A stretch of 64,000 nucleotides of DNA from Pedobacter africanus (GTDB lineage Bacteria > Bacteroidota > Bacteroidia > Sphingobacteriales > Sphingobacteriaceae). The stretch is from the NCBI RefSeq assembly GCF_900176535.1, contig NZ_FWXT01000003.1, positions 579,762 to 643,761 of the forward strand, in the 5' to 3' direction. Each line of letters starts with the position of its first letter. Positions within the stretch are counted from its first letter, which is position 1. Position numbers and translations under genes: made by a program. A model generated the notes under the pieces. That model had not been told where the DNA came from, searched no databases, and saw only the letters and a list, made by a program, of their open reading frames with translations. Below are positions 33,542 to 43,036 of the stretch, piece by piece.

Positions 33542-36373
33542 TTATCTGCCTATTTCTGTTTCTCCGGATTTCACCAGTTTTCCATTCTTGTCCATTAGCT
33601 CCAGGTAAAAACGAACCGGCTTATCCTGATCAACCGGAACGGTAAATTCAAAGGGGTATTCATTTTTGTCCGCTGCAACTTCAGTTTTTCCATCTATCTT
33701 GTATATTAGTCTGGCTTTCTTCCATTTGGTGTCATCTTCCTGAAGAAATACATATAGCTTTTGTGCATAGGCACCCAGCTTAAACAACAAGGCTTTGGCA
33801 TCTCCTTCCGGGATATCCGCATAGTCGCTTCTTTTATCCTTTCTTACATTCAGTATCCGGTCCTGAAAGCTGCTGCTGATTTTTACACCCGTGATGGCCA
33901 GGGCGGTCATTCCGCCTGCGGGAACACTGACCTGAAAGCAGCCGTCTTTTAAAGAGGAGGGCTTTTCTGCTGAAGAAAGCATGCGGACCGTGCTGCCTGT
34001 AGAAATACCAACCCTGGAGGCATCTACAGCAACTTGTGTATTTATAGTATTTTGCGATTGGTTCATAAAGGCAAGTAACAAGGTGTCGCCTTTTTTTGCA
34101 CTGATATAGTTTAATGCGATGTTGTCTATGCGAAGCAAACGTGAGGGCATCCATAGCTGTACATTTTCAAAGGGAAAGAACTTCCCTTTTTTTGCCCCAT
34201 AGAACTTATTCTGCAGGTAAGCATAACCTTCAATATAATCGCTGGGGAAGTCTATCCTGCCCTTGCTTTTTACATAGGCATCGGAAACCAGGTAGTCTAC
34301 AAACATAGAGGCCATCGGCAGGATATGGTTGTAATGAAAGGAGTTTACGCTCTGTTCTTTGTGTTCATGAAGCGGAAAATCGGCTTTTTCGTAAGCGGTA
34401 GTCCGCTCGGTATTCATATGGTAACCCGGAAAGCTTTCAGAGCGCCCAACAATAGATGCTTTGGCCACATTCATCAGAAAAAGGTCGTTGGTATAGTAGC
34501 CTATCCTTAACAGCCAGGGTGCGTAGGTCGACATAAAAATCCCCCTGTGCCCGGTTGAAGTACCGGAAGATTCGGACGTAAGCCCCATTTCAGAAAGTCT
34601 CCATGCCGGAACTTTTTCTTCCGGATAATACATCTGCTGGTGCCCTTTTGATTTGAGGTACCAGTACATCGGCGCCTTTCCACCCTTATTTACCCTAACC
34701 AGGTCATCCGGTATCTGTGGGGCCATCCAGGTAAACAAGGTATAATGCCGGGCCCCGTCCTGGGCGGCATTGAGGTAACGGCGCTCACCTGTGAGTTCGT
34801 ATAATTCCAGTAAGGCCGACCAGTTATTGGTAAATGTTGGCCAGAAAAAGTTGAAGCTGAACAGCGGATCCCCAAACTGGCTGATCCTGGTATCCACCCT
34901 TTCTTTGAGGTATTGGTCGGCCAGCGACTTGGTTAAACTCAAATAGGAAGAGTCGGAGGTCAGTTTAAACATAAACATGGCATTTACCCAGTTCCGTCCT
35001 TTCTGCTCCTCATCCAGGTTCCTGATGCGCGCGGTTCCGAATTCTTTTTCGGCCATTGCGGTATAGAAAGAATTGTTTCGGCCAAAAACGGCCGACAAAA
35101 CCTGGAGTTCTGATAGCGGGGCAATAGGCCCTCTCAGTTTTCTGGATGGAGATTGAATTTTCTGGTTACTGTCAATCGCAAACAGGAATTTCTCTCGCGA
35201 CAGCATAAATTCCATTAAAGGGTATGCCCGTTTGTCGAACATTTCCTGATCGTCCCTTACAATAGACAGCTCCAGGGGGTTCAGGCTCGAAACATTTTTT
35301 ACAGCCCCTGGTACATCTGTTGAGTAGGCAAAGCCTTTCAGGCTGTCTACAAACCAGGCATATCTTGTTTTCGAGTAATCAATCAGATTGTCCAGCGTGG
35401 TATTCATAGAAACGGTGGCATTACTCCGGTAATCCTTAAAACCAAATACAGCCGTCGCGATCCGTTCATAAGTTTTGGTAATACTTAATGGCTCCACAAT
35501 CAGGTTCATCGAAAATTCAAAAACCTGGCCCGCTTTCATTTGTGAATGGATACCACCCGGCATAGGTGCAAAGACCTGGGGCTGCAGTTCGGATTTACGG
35601 TTTAACAAGGCAATGCCAAACTGGCTGTTGTTCAATAAGGGTAAAGGCTGGAAAGGCAGGTGCCTGGACCCAGCCAGCACACCTATGGAATTGTAGCCAT
35701 CGTTTACCAGCGTGGTTGGGCTTGTGGCCATAAAGGCCGGTGTAAGATAAGGCTGTAAAGGGGCCCGCCTTTCGGTCCAGATGAGCGGCTGCCATAGTTC
35801 TTTCGCTTCATCGTTTTTAAAAGAGGGAGCGCCAATATAACCCACACTAAAAAAGCCGGCTTTTTTGGCTACGAATGAAAATTCAATTTTAGGATAGGGT
35901 TTACTGCTTTTAACAATCCATGCGCTTAGTGTAAAATAGGCATGTTCCGGAAATATAAAGTATGTAGTATCTCTGCTGTTAACCGTTTTAATGGCACTCA
36001 AAAAATAGTTTGTTCCAGCCTGATAGATATTGGCTGTGCGGTTCTGCGTGGCACTTCTTAATATTTTATCGTCAAATCCATCTCCGGCAACACTGATGTT
36101 TACGTTTTGCTGTTGATAATCGGCTAGTTTTGGATCCGCAGTTGTCCAGGTAGGGATATTGTAGGATACCTTTTTTAGCCCTGACGGCTTTAAGGCCAGT
36201 TCGGGATCTTTGTCATTATAAACCACTACAAAATCGGGTTTAAATAAATAAGTTTTACCCTTAGAGGTCACTTTAAAACCTTTAATGTCCGGGGCCTTTT
36301 GTCCGCTTACCTGCGCACAGAAACAGCAGCTAATGGATAAGCAAAGGACTTTAATATATATCGCTGTTTTCAT
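33542..36373 (-). CDS. Large secreted toroid-like protein, paralogue A of three
   Basis: A signal peptide (MKTAIYIKVLCLSISCCFCA to SGQ) exports it. The N-terminal 320 residues look beta-rich; residues about 350-720 carry helical-hairpin repeats (SALLELYELTGERRYLNAA) like (alpha/alpha) toroids. About 200 beta-rich C-terminal residues follow. It shares with the proteins at 39614 and 43037 the signatures W-x-[LV]-S-x-[MV]-G-L-x2-E (WRLSEMGLTSE, near residue 595) and SKGRIDFPS (near residue 706). These spacings indicate homology across the catalytic half. I do not recognise the family; a glycoside hydrolase or lyase is likely from fold and context. Confidence 0.82.
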   Translation of the reverse strand: MKTAIYIKVLCLSISCCFCAQVSGQKAPDIKGFKVTSKGKTYLFKPDFVVVYNDKDPELALKPSGLKKVSYNIPTWTTADPKLADYQQQNVNISVAGDGFDDKILRSATQNRTANIYQAGTNYFLSAIKTVNSRDTTYFIFPEHAYFTLSAWIVKSSKPYPKIEFSFVAKKAGFFSVGYIGAPSFKNDEAKELWQPLIWTERRAPLQPYLTPAFMATSPTTLVNDGYNSIGVLAGSRHLPFQPLPLLNNSQFGIALLNRKSELQPQVFAPMPGGIHSQMKAGQVFEFSMNLIVEPLSITKTYERIATAVFGFKDYRSNATVSMNTTLDNLIDYSKTRYAWFVDSLKGFAYSTDVPGAVKNVSSLNPLELSIVRDDQEMFDKRAYPLMEFMLSREKFLFAIDSNQKIQSPSRKLRGPIAPLSELQVLSAVFGRNNSFYTAMAEKEFGTARIRNLDEEQKGRNWVNAMFMFKLTSDSSYLSLTKSLADQYLKERVDTRISQFGDPLFSFNFFWPTFTNNWSALLELYELTGERRYLNAAQDGARHYTLFTWMAPQIPDDLVRVNKGGKAPMYWYLKSKGHQQMYYPEEKVPAWRLSEMGLTSESSGTSTGHRGIFMSTYAPWLLRIGYYTNDLFLMNVAKASIVGRSESFPGYHMNTERTTAYEKADFPLHEHKEQSVNSFHYNHILPMASMFVDYLVSDAYVKSKGRIDFPSDYIEGYAYLQNKFYGAKKGKFFPFENVQLWMPSRLLRIDNIALNYISAKKGDTLLLAFMNQSQNTINTQVAVDASRVGISTGSTVRMLSSAEKPSSLKDGCFQVSVPAGGMTALAITGVKISSSFQDRILNVRKDKRSDYADIPEGDAKALLFKLGAYAQKLYVFLQEDDTKWKKARLIYKIDGKTEVAADKNEYPFEFTVPVDQDKPVRFYLELMDKNGKLVKSGETEIGR

Positions 36374-36379
36374 ATCACA

Positions 36380-38269
36380 TTATTTTTTTGGTGTCAACCT
36401 GATCACAAGTCCTCCCGCGGCAGGAATGCTTACTTTCTTTTTGTTGAGCAGGGCAGGAATGGCCAGGGCAGAAGAAAATGCCCCTCCTGTATCGCTGATA
36501 ACCATTGCGGTATAGGCCGAAAGATCTTCGATAAAGGATAAATCCAGTCCAATGTCCTGTGCTTTATCAAGTCCGTTGATGGCGGCTATATACCAATCAG
36601 TCCCTTTCTTTTTAGCCAGAATAGCACAACGGCCTATATCACTTCCATCCAAAACCTGTGTTTTGTCCCATGTGGTAGGTAAATCCCGCAACAGCGGAAG
36701 GATAGGCCGGTACAGACTGTCTTCCAGAAGCCTTACCGGATTTTCGGCAACACACTGAAAGGGTGAATCGAACAGGTAAAGCAAGGCCAGCTGATGCGTA
36801 AGTGTAGTGGACGCCCTTTTGGAAAAAAGGGCAGGTGTATAGTCTGCATGACCCATAATGAACCTGGTAAAAGGCAATGCCGCATTGTGCCATGCCGGTA
36901 TGGGCTCGTTCATGATGTTCAGTTCCATACCCCTGATCCCCTCTCTGGTCATCTCATTCGGATAGGTACGGTACTCACCGCTGGATGTCTGGCAGCCATG
37001 AAAGTTGACCATCAGCTTTTTCTTTGCGGTGGCTTTTAGAAAGGCAATCTCAAAGTCGATCAGCTCTTTTGCCTCACTGTTCATGAAATCTATTTTAATT
37101 CCTGCAACCCCTAACCGGCTTAATGTATCCAGAAAGGCATCCCTGTACGCTTCATCCCGCAAAAACTTCGAATCCTTCCATACCCATACCCCTATCTTCT
37201 GTTTATGCCCATAATGTATCAGGTCTTTTAGTACCTCCCATTTTTGTTTCCATTTAGCTTCCCATCCGTCATCAATCAGGGTATAAGTATAATTGAGCTG
37301 TGCAGCAGCATCGATAATTTTCTTTTCTGCTGCAGGTTCGAGGTAATTTTCATCCCTGCTGATCCAGCTCCAGGCACTCTTACCCGGTTTGATATAATCC
37401 GTATTTTTAAATAGCAGACTGTCTGGTTTTGCATTTAAGGCCTCAACAATGGTTTGATTGACCAATGCATTCAGGTCTTTTGCCCAGCCAATGATGCGCC
37501 AGGGTGTAAAGGAAAGCTGACCTGCCGATACATCAAATCCTTTATTTCCTTCGGTAAAGTCTACAGTTAGTTTGTTCTTATTTGCCTTCAGCCGCATGCC
37601 GCTGTAGCTTTGCAACGCTGCCTCTGTTATGAAAAGGTAGCTTTGGTCTGTCAGCCTGGCTACGAGTGGCTTGCCTTGAACCGGGCCGGTAGGACTGATC
37701 TTATCCAGGCTGTCAAGCCGGGTCTGGGTCCATAAACCAGCATAGGATTTGAGTTTCCAGTTATTTGTCCGCTCAAAGAACCATACCCGTGCATTTCCAT
37801 CCAATACAAAGCTCGTTTGTTCAGCGTTGATATGTGCTTGACCGGTAGGTAGTTGGTAGCGAATGGCATAGCCCTCGTCAAATACGGCAAGCTCGATCAG
37901 GCTTTTCCCAATCCCGATACGGTATTTCTTGTATATCGTATTCCTGGCCTGATGGTTATGCCGTAGCAGCGAAAAAGATTCATTTACGGTACTGCTGTCA
38001 ATCAGCAGCGGCTTAGCTGCAGGGTCTAATAAAGGTTTGCCAGCTATGGTTAAGCCCAATCGGGATGGATATACCAGTACCTGATTTTTTGAAGAGAACG
38101 TATAATAGAAGCCCTTACCCCCATTCCCGTAAATGCTTACAATTAAGGCAGAAGAGGGACTTTTAAGCACCAATGGTTTTTCCGCGGCCCGGCTCAAATC
38201 CGCTGTATAAGTGATTAAACTCAATGCAGCTAAAATATAACTCCCTGTTTTCCTGATCAGCTGTTTCAT
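36380..38269 (-). CDS. GH97-family glycoside hydrolase (retaining type)
   Basis: A signal peptide (MKQLIRKTGSYILAALSLIT to SRA) precedes a beta-sandwich of about 260 residues. The (beta/alpha)8 barrel has TLIDDGWEAKW, GVWVWKD, the nucleophile strand GIKIDFMNSE (Asp near residue 394), NFHGCQTSSGEYRTYPNEMTR and REGIRGMELN near residue 440. The Asp in IKIDF is the nucleophile of the retaining GH97 alpha-galactosidase-like branch, which SusB-type inverting alpha-glucosidases lack. An alpha-galactosidase or related activity in the periplasm is therefore favoured, though not proven. It overlaps the SGNH gene by 4 bp. Confidence 0.92.
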   Translation of the reverse strand: MKQLIRKTGSYILAALSLITYTADLSRAAEKPLVLKSPSSALIVSIYGNGGKGFYYTFSSKNQVLVYPSRLGLTIAGKPLLDPAAKPLLIDSSTVNESFSLLRHNHQARNTIYKKYRIGIGKSLIELAVFDEGYAIRYQLPTGQAHINAEQTSFVLDGNARVWFFERTNNWKLKSYAGLWTQTRLDSLDKISPTGPVQGKPLVARLTDQSYLFITEAALQSYSGMRLKANKNKLTVDFTEGNKGFDVSAGQLSFTPWRIIGWAKDLNALVNQTIVEALNAKPDSLLFKNTDYIKPGKSAWSWISRDENYLEPAAEKKIIDAAAQLNYTYTLIDDGWEAKWKQKWEVLKDLIHYGHKQKIGVWVWKDSKFLRDEAYRDAFLDTLSRLGVAGIKIDFMNSEAKELIDFEIAFLKATAKKKLMVNFHGCQTSSGEYRTYPNEMTREGIRGMELNIMNEPIPAWHNAALPFTRFIMGHADYTPALFSKRASTTLTHQLALLYLFDSPFQCVAENPVRLLEDSLYRPILPLLRDLPTTWDKTQVLDGSDIGRCAILAKKKGTDWYIAAINGLDKAQDIGLDLSFIEDLSAYTAMVISDTGGAFSSALAIPALLNKKKVSIPAAGGLVIRLTPKK

Positions 38270-39627
38270 TTCAGTAATGTTCCCCTTAATAAAATCCGTC
38301 CGATATAGGCGACTGTCTGATCGTATTTTTCCGGATGCGCGATGATATCCGCCCTTTTGTCTTCAGGTAAGATCATGCGCTTATCGGCTTTCTGTCCAGA
38401 CAGTAGCACTTCTACCAAATGGTTGCCCCTGGATACTTCAATTACTTCGAACTGCCCCCGGTAGCGGTTATTACAAAAGCCGTTGAACCTGTTCATCAGT
38501 TTTACCGGTTTTCCATCTACAATCCATTCCAGCTGTCCGGCTTCAGGTCCGCCAATGTCAAAAACCCCCAGCATATCGCCATTGAAACGAAACCTGAACC
38601 TGGCTCCAGGTTTACTTGCACTAAGTACCTCTGAAAACCAGGAAGAGAACTTCTTAAGGTTTGGGTCTTCTGCTGTTGGAACCAATTGCCAGCCCTGGTT
38701 CTCAGCAGCAAAAACGGATGGATCTATCATCGTTGCCTCATCCCAATTGGTGGTAATCAATGGGTCGGGTAATTCTTTCTTTTTCGGCTGCTGTACGGTT
38801 TCTATTTTTTTGAATGCCCGGGCAATAGCTGCCGCATATAGTTTTCCTCCAGCTGTTGAAGGGTGTATGCCATCCTCAGAAAACAGGATTTTATCCTGAT
38901 CAGCCTGGCTTCCCTTCCAGATCAGCTTTCCGGCAGCTTCCAGATCAGCCGCCTCCATACCCAGATTTATAGAAGGAAGGCCGTAATGTGTAGCAACCTT
39001 TTCAAGCCCCTTTATATTTGGAGGGAGTTCATTTCGCTGATAAAAGACAGTCTGCCCATTTAAAATGGTATAGAGCAAACAAATTGCCGTATTGGGGTTT
39101 GCTTTGATCGTTTGGCGCACCATCCCTTCCATGCCGGGAGCATAGGCCCCGTTGACCGCAAATTCTATGAAAATTAAGTCGGGCTGATGTCTGAGTACCT
39201 GTTCCTTTATCCGGAAAGCCCCCAAATCTGTTCCTGTACCCGACACTCCGGCATTGATCCACTGAAAGCTGACCTGAGGATAAGCCTGCTCCAGGTACTG
39301 GGCGGTTTGCAGACGGTAACCCAAATTTGCCTGGGTGATGCTACCCCCAATGAAGGCCACCAGGACCTTCTTGCCCTTATTTAGTTTTTCAAAGAAAGCC
39401 GGAAAGCCCTCTCTTACTTTACATTCAAGGCTGTTGTTAAAATTTCCAGGCTCAACTGAAGGGATTCCGGAAACAGCAGTATCAAAAAAGATGGGTGAAG
39501 CACCGGCCTGCGAAGCCGCAATTTTTGTACGCTCATCAGCATTTTGGGCAAATGCCATTGCCGGTAGCAGCAGGCAACCCAGCAATGCAGTTTTAAACCC
39601 GCTTAGGGAAGTTTTATTCGTTACCAT
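38266..39627 (-). CDS. SGNH/GDSL hydrolase, probable carbohydrate esterase
   Basis: The start is the ATG at 39627 (MVTNKTSLSGFKTALLGCLL to MAFAQ signal peptide); the frame also opens at 39660. Block I reads FIGGSIT with Ser 96, the Asn block is FAVNGAY, and the Asp/His block is EDGIHPS. The last 150 residues form a beta-rich tail. Enzymes of this type remove acetyl or other ester groups from plant or microbial polysaccharides. It overlaps its neighbours (4 bp with GH97, 14 bp with the large paralogue), so it is co-expressed and probably prepares decorated glycan for the other enzymes of the locus. Confidence 0.88.
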   Translation of the reverse strand: MVTNKTSLSGFKTALLGCLLLPAMAFAQNADERTKIAASQAGASPIFFDTAVSGIPSVEPGNFNNSLECKVREGFPAFFEKLNKGKKVLVAFIGGSITQANLGYRLQTAQYLEQAYPQVSFQWINAGVSGTGTDLGAFRIKEQVLRHQPDLIFIEFAVNGAYAPGMEGMVRQTIKANPNTAICLLYTILNGQTVFYQRNELPPNIKGLEKVATHYGLPSINLGMEAADLEAAGKLIWKGSQADQDKILFSEDGIHPSTAGGKLYAAAIARAFKKIETVQQPKKKELPDPLITTNWDEATMIDPSVFAAENQGWQLVPTAEDPNLKKFSSWFSEVLSASKPGARFRFRFNGDMLGVFDIGGPEAGQLEWIVDGKPVKLMNRFNGFCNNRYRGQFEVIEVSRGNHLVEVLLSGQKADKRMILPEDKRADIIAHPEKYDQTVAYIGRILLRGTLLK

Positions 39628-42600
39628 TGAGTACAACTTTTTTTGATTTTGTTTTTCCATTCTCGCTCCTGAAAATCAGTTCAAGTGCTGCATGCGCTCC
39701 CATTGGCAGTTTATGGAAACTCCATTCGTAAGGGTACTGCTTTATTTCCTGAACCTTGCCATTACAGCTTACGCTTATTGAACTGCCCTTTAACGGAGCG
39801 GTTTCGGCGAAACCATAGCAGGTATCCCAGCCAAAAGGAGAACGGATGCGAAACAGGAATACCCGCCCCCATGGCGCCCCCATATCGATGACCTTCATCC
39901 CCTCTTTTAGCGGCTGATAGTTCTTGCTGATAGGTGCCACTGCTAAAGGAACAGCAATTGCCCTGAAGCCCTTTTCAGGAATCACCACATCAATTTTAGC
40001 GCCTTTAAAATCCAGTACTGCCGACTCCGCAGTTGGCGTATAACAAATGGCTTTTCCCGCTTTCGATGCCGCTGTTGCATCGCTCCATTGTACGGTCAGT
40101 AGCTGTTCGGTATCCGCTTCCGAGGAAAGCAGGATCCAGAAATGCTTATCGGAAACAGCGGTAACGTAGTTGATGGCCGGGTTCAGGATCGTTATCAGGC
40201 CTTTATGCATGCGCAGACTAACCCCCTGATCGCCAAATATTTTCCCTTTTACGCCGCCGTACACCCGGTTATTGAACCAGACAAAGCCTTCTTGTTTGCT
40301 GTAAGGGAACATTACATTGCCTTTGGAGCGCTGTATGCTTTCTGTGATCAGGTAATCAAGGCTGAAGGCAAGGTGTGGCGGAATATGGTGATAATAAACT
40401 GAACTCACATCCGGACCTTTGTAAGGAAAACCGGCCTGCATAGGTACATCAGTAAAACCGGCAGCATAATAACCCGGATAATTTGCGTAACGGCCTATTA
40501 CCGCATTGCGGGCATAAGTTTCAAAAATAGGTTTGCTTGAGTACTGGAACAGCCGTAACAAATGCGGTGCCCAGCTACTCATAAAAACCGGATGCACCGT
40601 TTGCCCTTTTACCCGGGTGAAATAAGTACTGGGCTGTTCCAGTCCAAGGCCTACAGGTGATACCAGCCATTCCGGGACTTTCTTTTCCTGTACATCACCA
40701 TTTTTTCGTGGAAAACCCAGGCGGTAAGGCGCATTGCCTTTCCACCAGATGTGCGTAATGCCATCATAACGGTTTCCCGGATGAATGGTTTGCAGGCTGT
40801 CCTGTACTTTGGGATAACTGCGGATTCCGGCAATGGTAAAGTAGGAACCATAGCTGGCGGCGTCCAGGTATTTCTTATCTTTTGTAGCCTCATAGAGGTC
40901 CAGCAGGTCCCACCATGGTGCGTAAAAACTGGCATTATAAAAAGGGATATGGCTAAGCAGCTTATTGCTGTTGTTGTATATTTTATGCTGGATAAAAATA
41001 TCGGCTTCCCTTTTGGCCTGCTGTAACCATTTTACCTGTCCGGTAAGCTGGTAGGCCCAAAGCGCCTGGTTCCAGGAATGGAAATCGGTTGAATAGCCTT
41101 TTACAGCCCTCAGGCTATCGCCAGGGATGGCTATATTTTTGAGCCATGGGTTTAGTCCGCCTAGTAAACGGTCTAAACCTACATAGTAAGAGGTAGTAAA
41201 CTGAGAAGTAAAGGGATTAAATTCCAGTGTTTTTCTTGTGGCGTTATAGGCCGTAGGAACAATATCTGTAGCCCAGCGGTACCCGCTTCTGGAAAGGGTA
41301 AATTCTATGGTTGGCAGCGACCTGGTCAGGTAAAAATCCTCATCATTTTGTAGTACAGAAAGTGCAATATTGGCAAGCGGGGTGGCATTTACTACCGTAG
41401 GTGCTGTTTTAGGATCACCCTCGATGTCATAAAAACCCTTTAAGGCCGGGGCCCATCCGGCTGCCTCGTCATTTTTAACCAGGTCTATCATGTTGAAAAC
41501 AGCATCGGTAAGTGATGACTGCTCCTGTTTACGGTAGTCTTTTACTTCAAATATTTCTTTAGATACTTCATCTAAAGCTTTGTCCCAGTTGCCCTGGCTT
41601 ATTCCAATGGTAAAATGCCTGTCAATCAGCTCTCCGGTATTGTACCTGGAATCGCTCATGCCCAGTACAGGCGCAAACATCACGGGCTGTACCTGATTAT
41701 TGTCGTTTTTAAGCGTAAAGCCTGCCGGTGCATAATCTACTGAACCCCAGTCCTTCCTGAATAGTTCCGGGCTGGCTGCAACATAGCTCGATGCCATGCC
41801 CTGTGAGGCTTTGGAAGAGACAATGGCCAGGGGTTGCTGCATCATGGAAGTGATCATCATTTGCGGTCCTTCAGAAAGCCGTTTGTACTGAAACATGGGG
41901 GCCATCATTACATTTTCCAGGTTTTGTTCTTCAACAGGCTGGAAAGCGGCAACACCCATGCTATAATAACCTTTCTGGGCCACTTTGCAGATCAGGCGCA
42001 GGTCTATATGCTGCTGTCCGGAACGTAGCGACCAGAATCCGGTAATACCTGAGCCATTGCGGGTTATGTATTGTACTTTTATGGTCTGTTTATCTACAGT
42101 CTCTGCTGCAATGGGAATGGCTTCACTCAAATTTCCTGCAACAAAAGGATTCAGGTCATCCCCGGGCTTTTGTACCGGATATTTCTGTCCGTTGAGTAAA
42201 AAATAAGCTGCAGGCTCCTGTGCATCCCAGGTTGGGTAATATTTGTTAAACCGGATAGCAGTAGCTGCGGTGCTCACAAGATAGACCCTGTGGTCTTCCA
42301 TATTCGATGTACCAAACTGCTGCCAGCTGCCCTCCTTTTTAAAACTGGTTCTGCAGGCAATGGCACTATGGCCTGATCCGGTCCTTACAAATTCTATGCG
42401 TAGAGCCCCGTTGTCAATTTCCGCTATCGGCTTATCTGTTTTGCTGAGCTGCAACAGTGGAGTGATGTTCTTTTTGTCCTCAGCAACGATTTCCTGTTCA
42501 ACCGGAAGTGTTTTCCAGGACAGCAGCGTTTTCTTATCTGTATGATTTGGGTTAAAGTTCTCATCCTGCGCTAAGAATAGGGCATCGCACCTGCCATAGT

Positions 42601-43024
42601 TGAGGTTGTGCAGTCGCAGTAGTACACCGCCTTCTTTCAGGTCCGTAACCCCCAATTTTTCCCAGATATAGCCAGGAGTGCCGTGCCCGCCTGCTTTTTT
42701 AAACCTGGTATGGCCTACCGATAACTGGAAAAACCTGCTGCGCGGCTGCGTTTCAAAATCAGGCGTCCTGGCCCAAATGGTATAGTGTCCTTGTTTTTTG
42801 ATATGGATTACCGTAAGCGCATCTGAGGTACTGTCCAGCTCTCCTTCCAGGAACCTTAAAATACTGCCTGAGGTGGCATCTTTACTGGTTTCAGCTAACC
42901 ATTTCCCCTTAAACTGGAAGTCTGTTCCAAGCAGCAGGTATTTTTCCTGCTGGGCATTGGCTGCCGAGGCTAATAAAAACAGGAATAACGTGAACAATAA
43001 ACAAAAACTGGTTTTCTGGTACAT
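39614..43024 (-). CDS. Large secreted toroid-like protein, paralogue B of three
   Basis: The start is the ATG at 43024 (MYQKTSFCLLFTLFLFLLA to AANAQ); the frame extends to a GTG at 43033. Unlike its paralogues it carries an extra N-terminal domain of about 150 residues (HIKKQGHYTIWARTPDF, FQLSVGHTRFKKAGGHGTPG) resembling a carbohydrate-binding jelly roll. The shared signatures are WLVSPVGLGLEQ near residue 788 and SKGNVMFP near residue 903, with helical repeats such as LLDLYEATKDKKYLDAA. At 1136 residues it is the largest of the three. The function is not recognised; it is probably a polysaccharide hydrolase or lyase acting outside the inner membrane. Confidence 0.8.
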   Translation of the reverse strand: MYQKTSFCLLFTLFLFLLASAANAQQEKYLLLGTDFQFKGKWLAETSKDATSGSILRFLEGELDSTSDALTVIHIKKQGHYTIWARTPDFETQPRSRFFQLSVGHTRFKKAGGHGTPGYIWEKLGVTDLKEGGVLLRLHNLNYGRCDALFLAQDENFNPNHTDKKTLLSWKTLPVEQEIVAEDKKNITPLLQLSKTDKPIAEIDNGALRIEFVRTGSGHSAIACRTSFKKEGSWQQFGTSNMEDHRVYLVSTAATAIRFNKYYPTWDAQEPAAYFLLNGQKYPVQKPGDDLNPFVAGNLSEAIPIAAETVDKQTIKVQYITRNGSGITGFWSLRSGQQHIDLRLICKVAQKGYYSMGVAAFQPVEEQNLENVMMAPMFQYKRLSEGPQMMITSMMQQPLAIVSSKASQGMASSYVAASPELFRKDWGSVDYAPAGFTLKNDNNQVQPVMFAPVLGMSDSRYNTGELIDRHFTIGISQGNWDKALDEVSKEIFEVKDYRKQEQSSLTDAVFNMIDLVKNDEAAGWAPALKGFYDIEGDPKTAPTVVNATPLANIALSVLQNDEDFYLTRSLPTIEFTLSRSGYRWATDIVPTAYNATRKTLEFNPFTSQFTTSYYVGLDRLLGGLNPWLKNIAIPGDSLRAVKGYSTDFHSWNQALWAYQLTGQVKWLQQAKREADIFIQHKIYNNSNKLLSHIPFYNASFYAPWWDLLDLYEATKDKKYLDAASYGSYFTIAGIRSYPKVQDSLQTIHPGNRYDGITHIWWKGNAPYRLGFPRKNGDVQEKKVPEWLVSPVGLGLEQPSTYFTRVKGQTVHPVFMSSWAPHLLRLFQYSSKPIFETYARNAVIGRYANYPGYYAAGFTDVPMQAGFPYKGPDVSSVYYHHIPPHLAFSLDYLITESIQRSKGNVMFPYSKQEGFVWFNNRVYGGVKGKIFGDQGVSLRMHKGLITILNPAINYVTAVSDKHFWILLSSEADTEQLLTVQWSDATAASKAGKAICYTPTAESAVLDFKGAKIDVVIPEKGFRAIAVPLAVAPISKNYQPLKEGMKVIDMGAPWGRVFLFRIRSPFGWDTCYGFAETAPLKGSSISVSCNGKVQEIKQYPYEWSFHKLPMGAHAALELIFRSENGKTKSKKVVLNGNE

Positions 43025-43036
43025 GGTTTTCACAGC

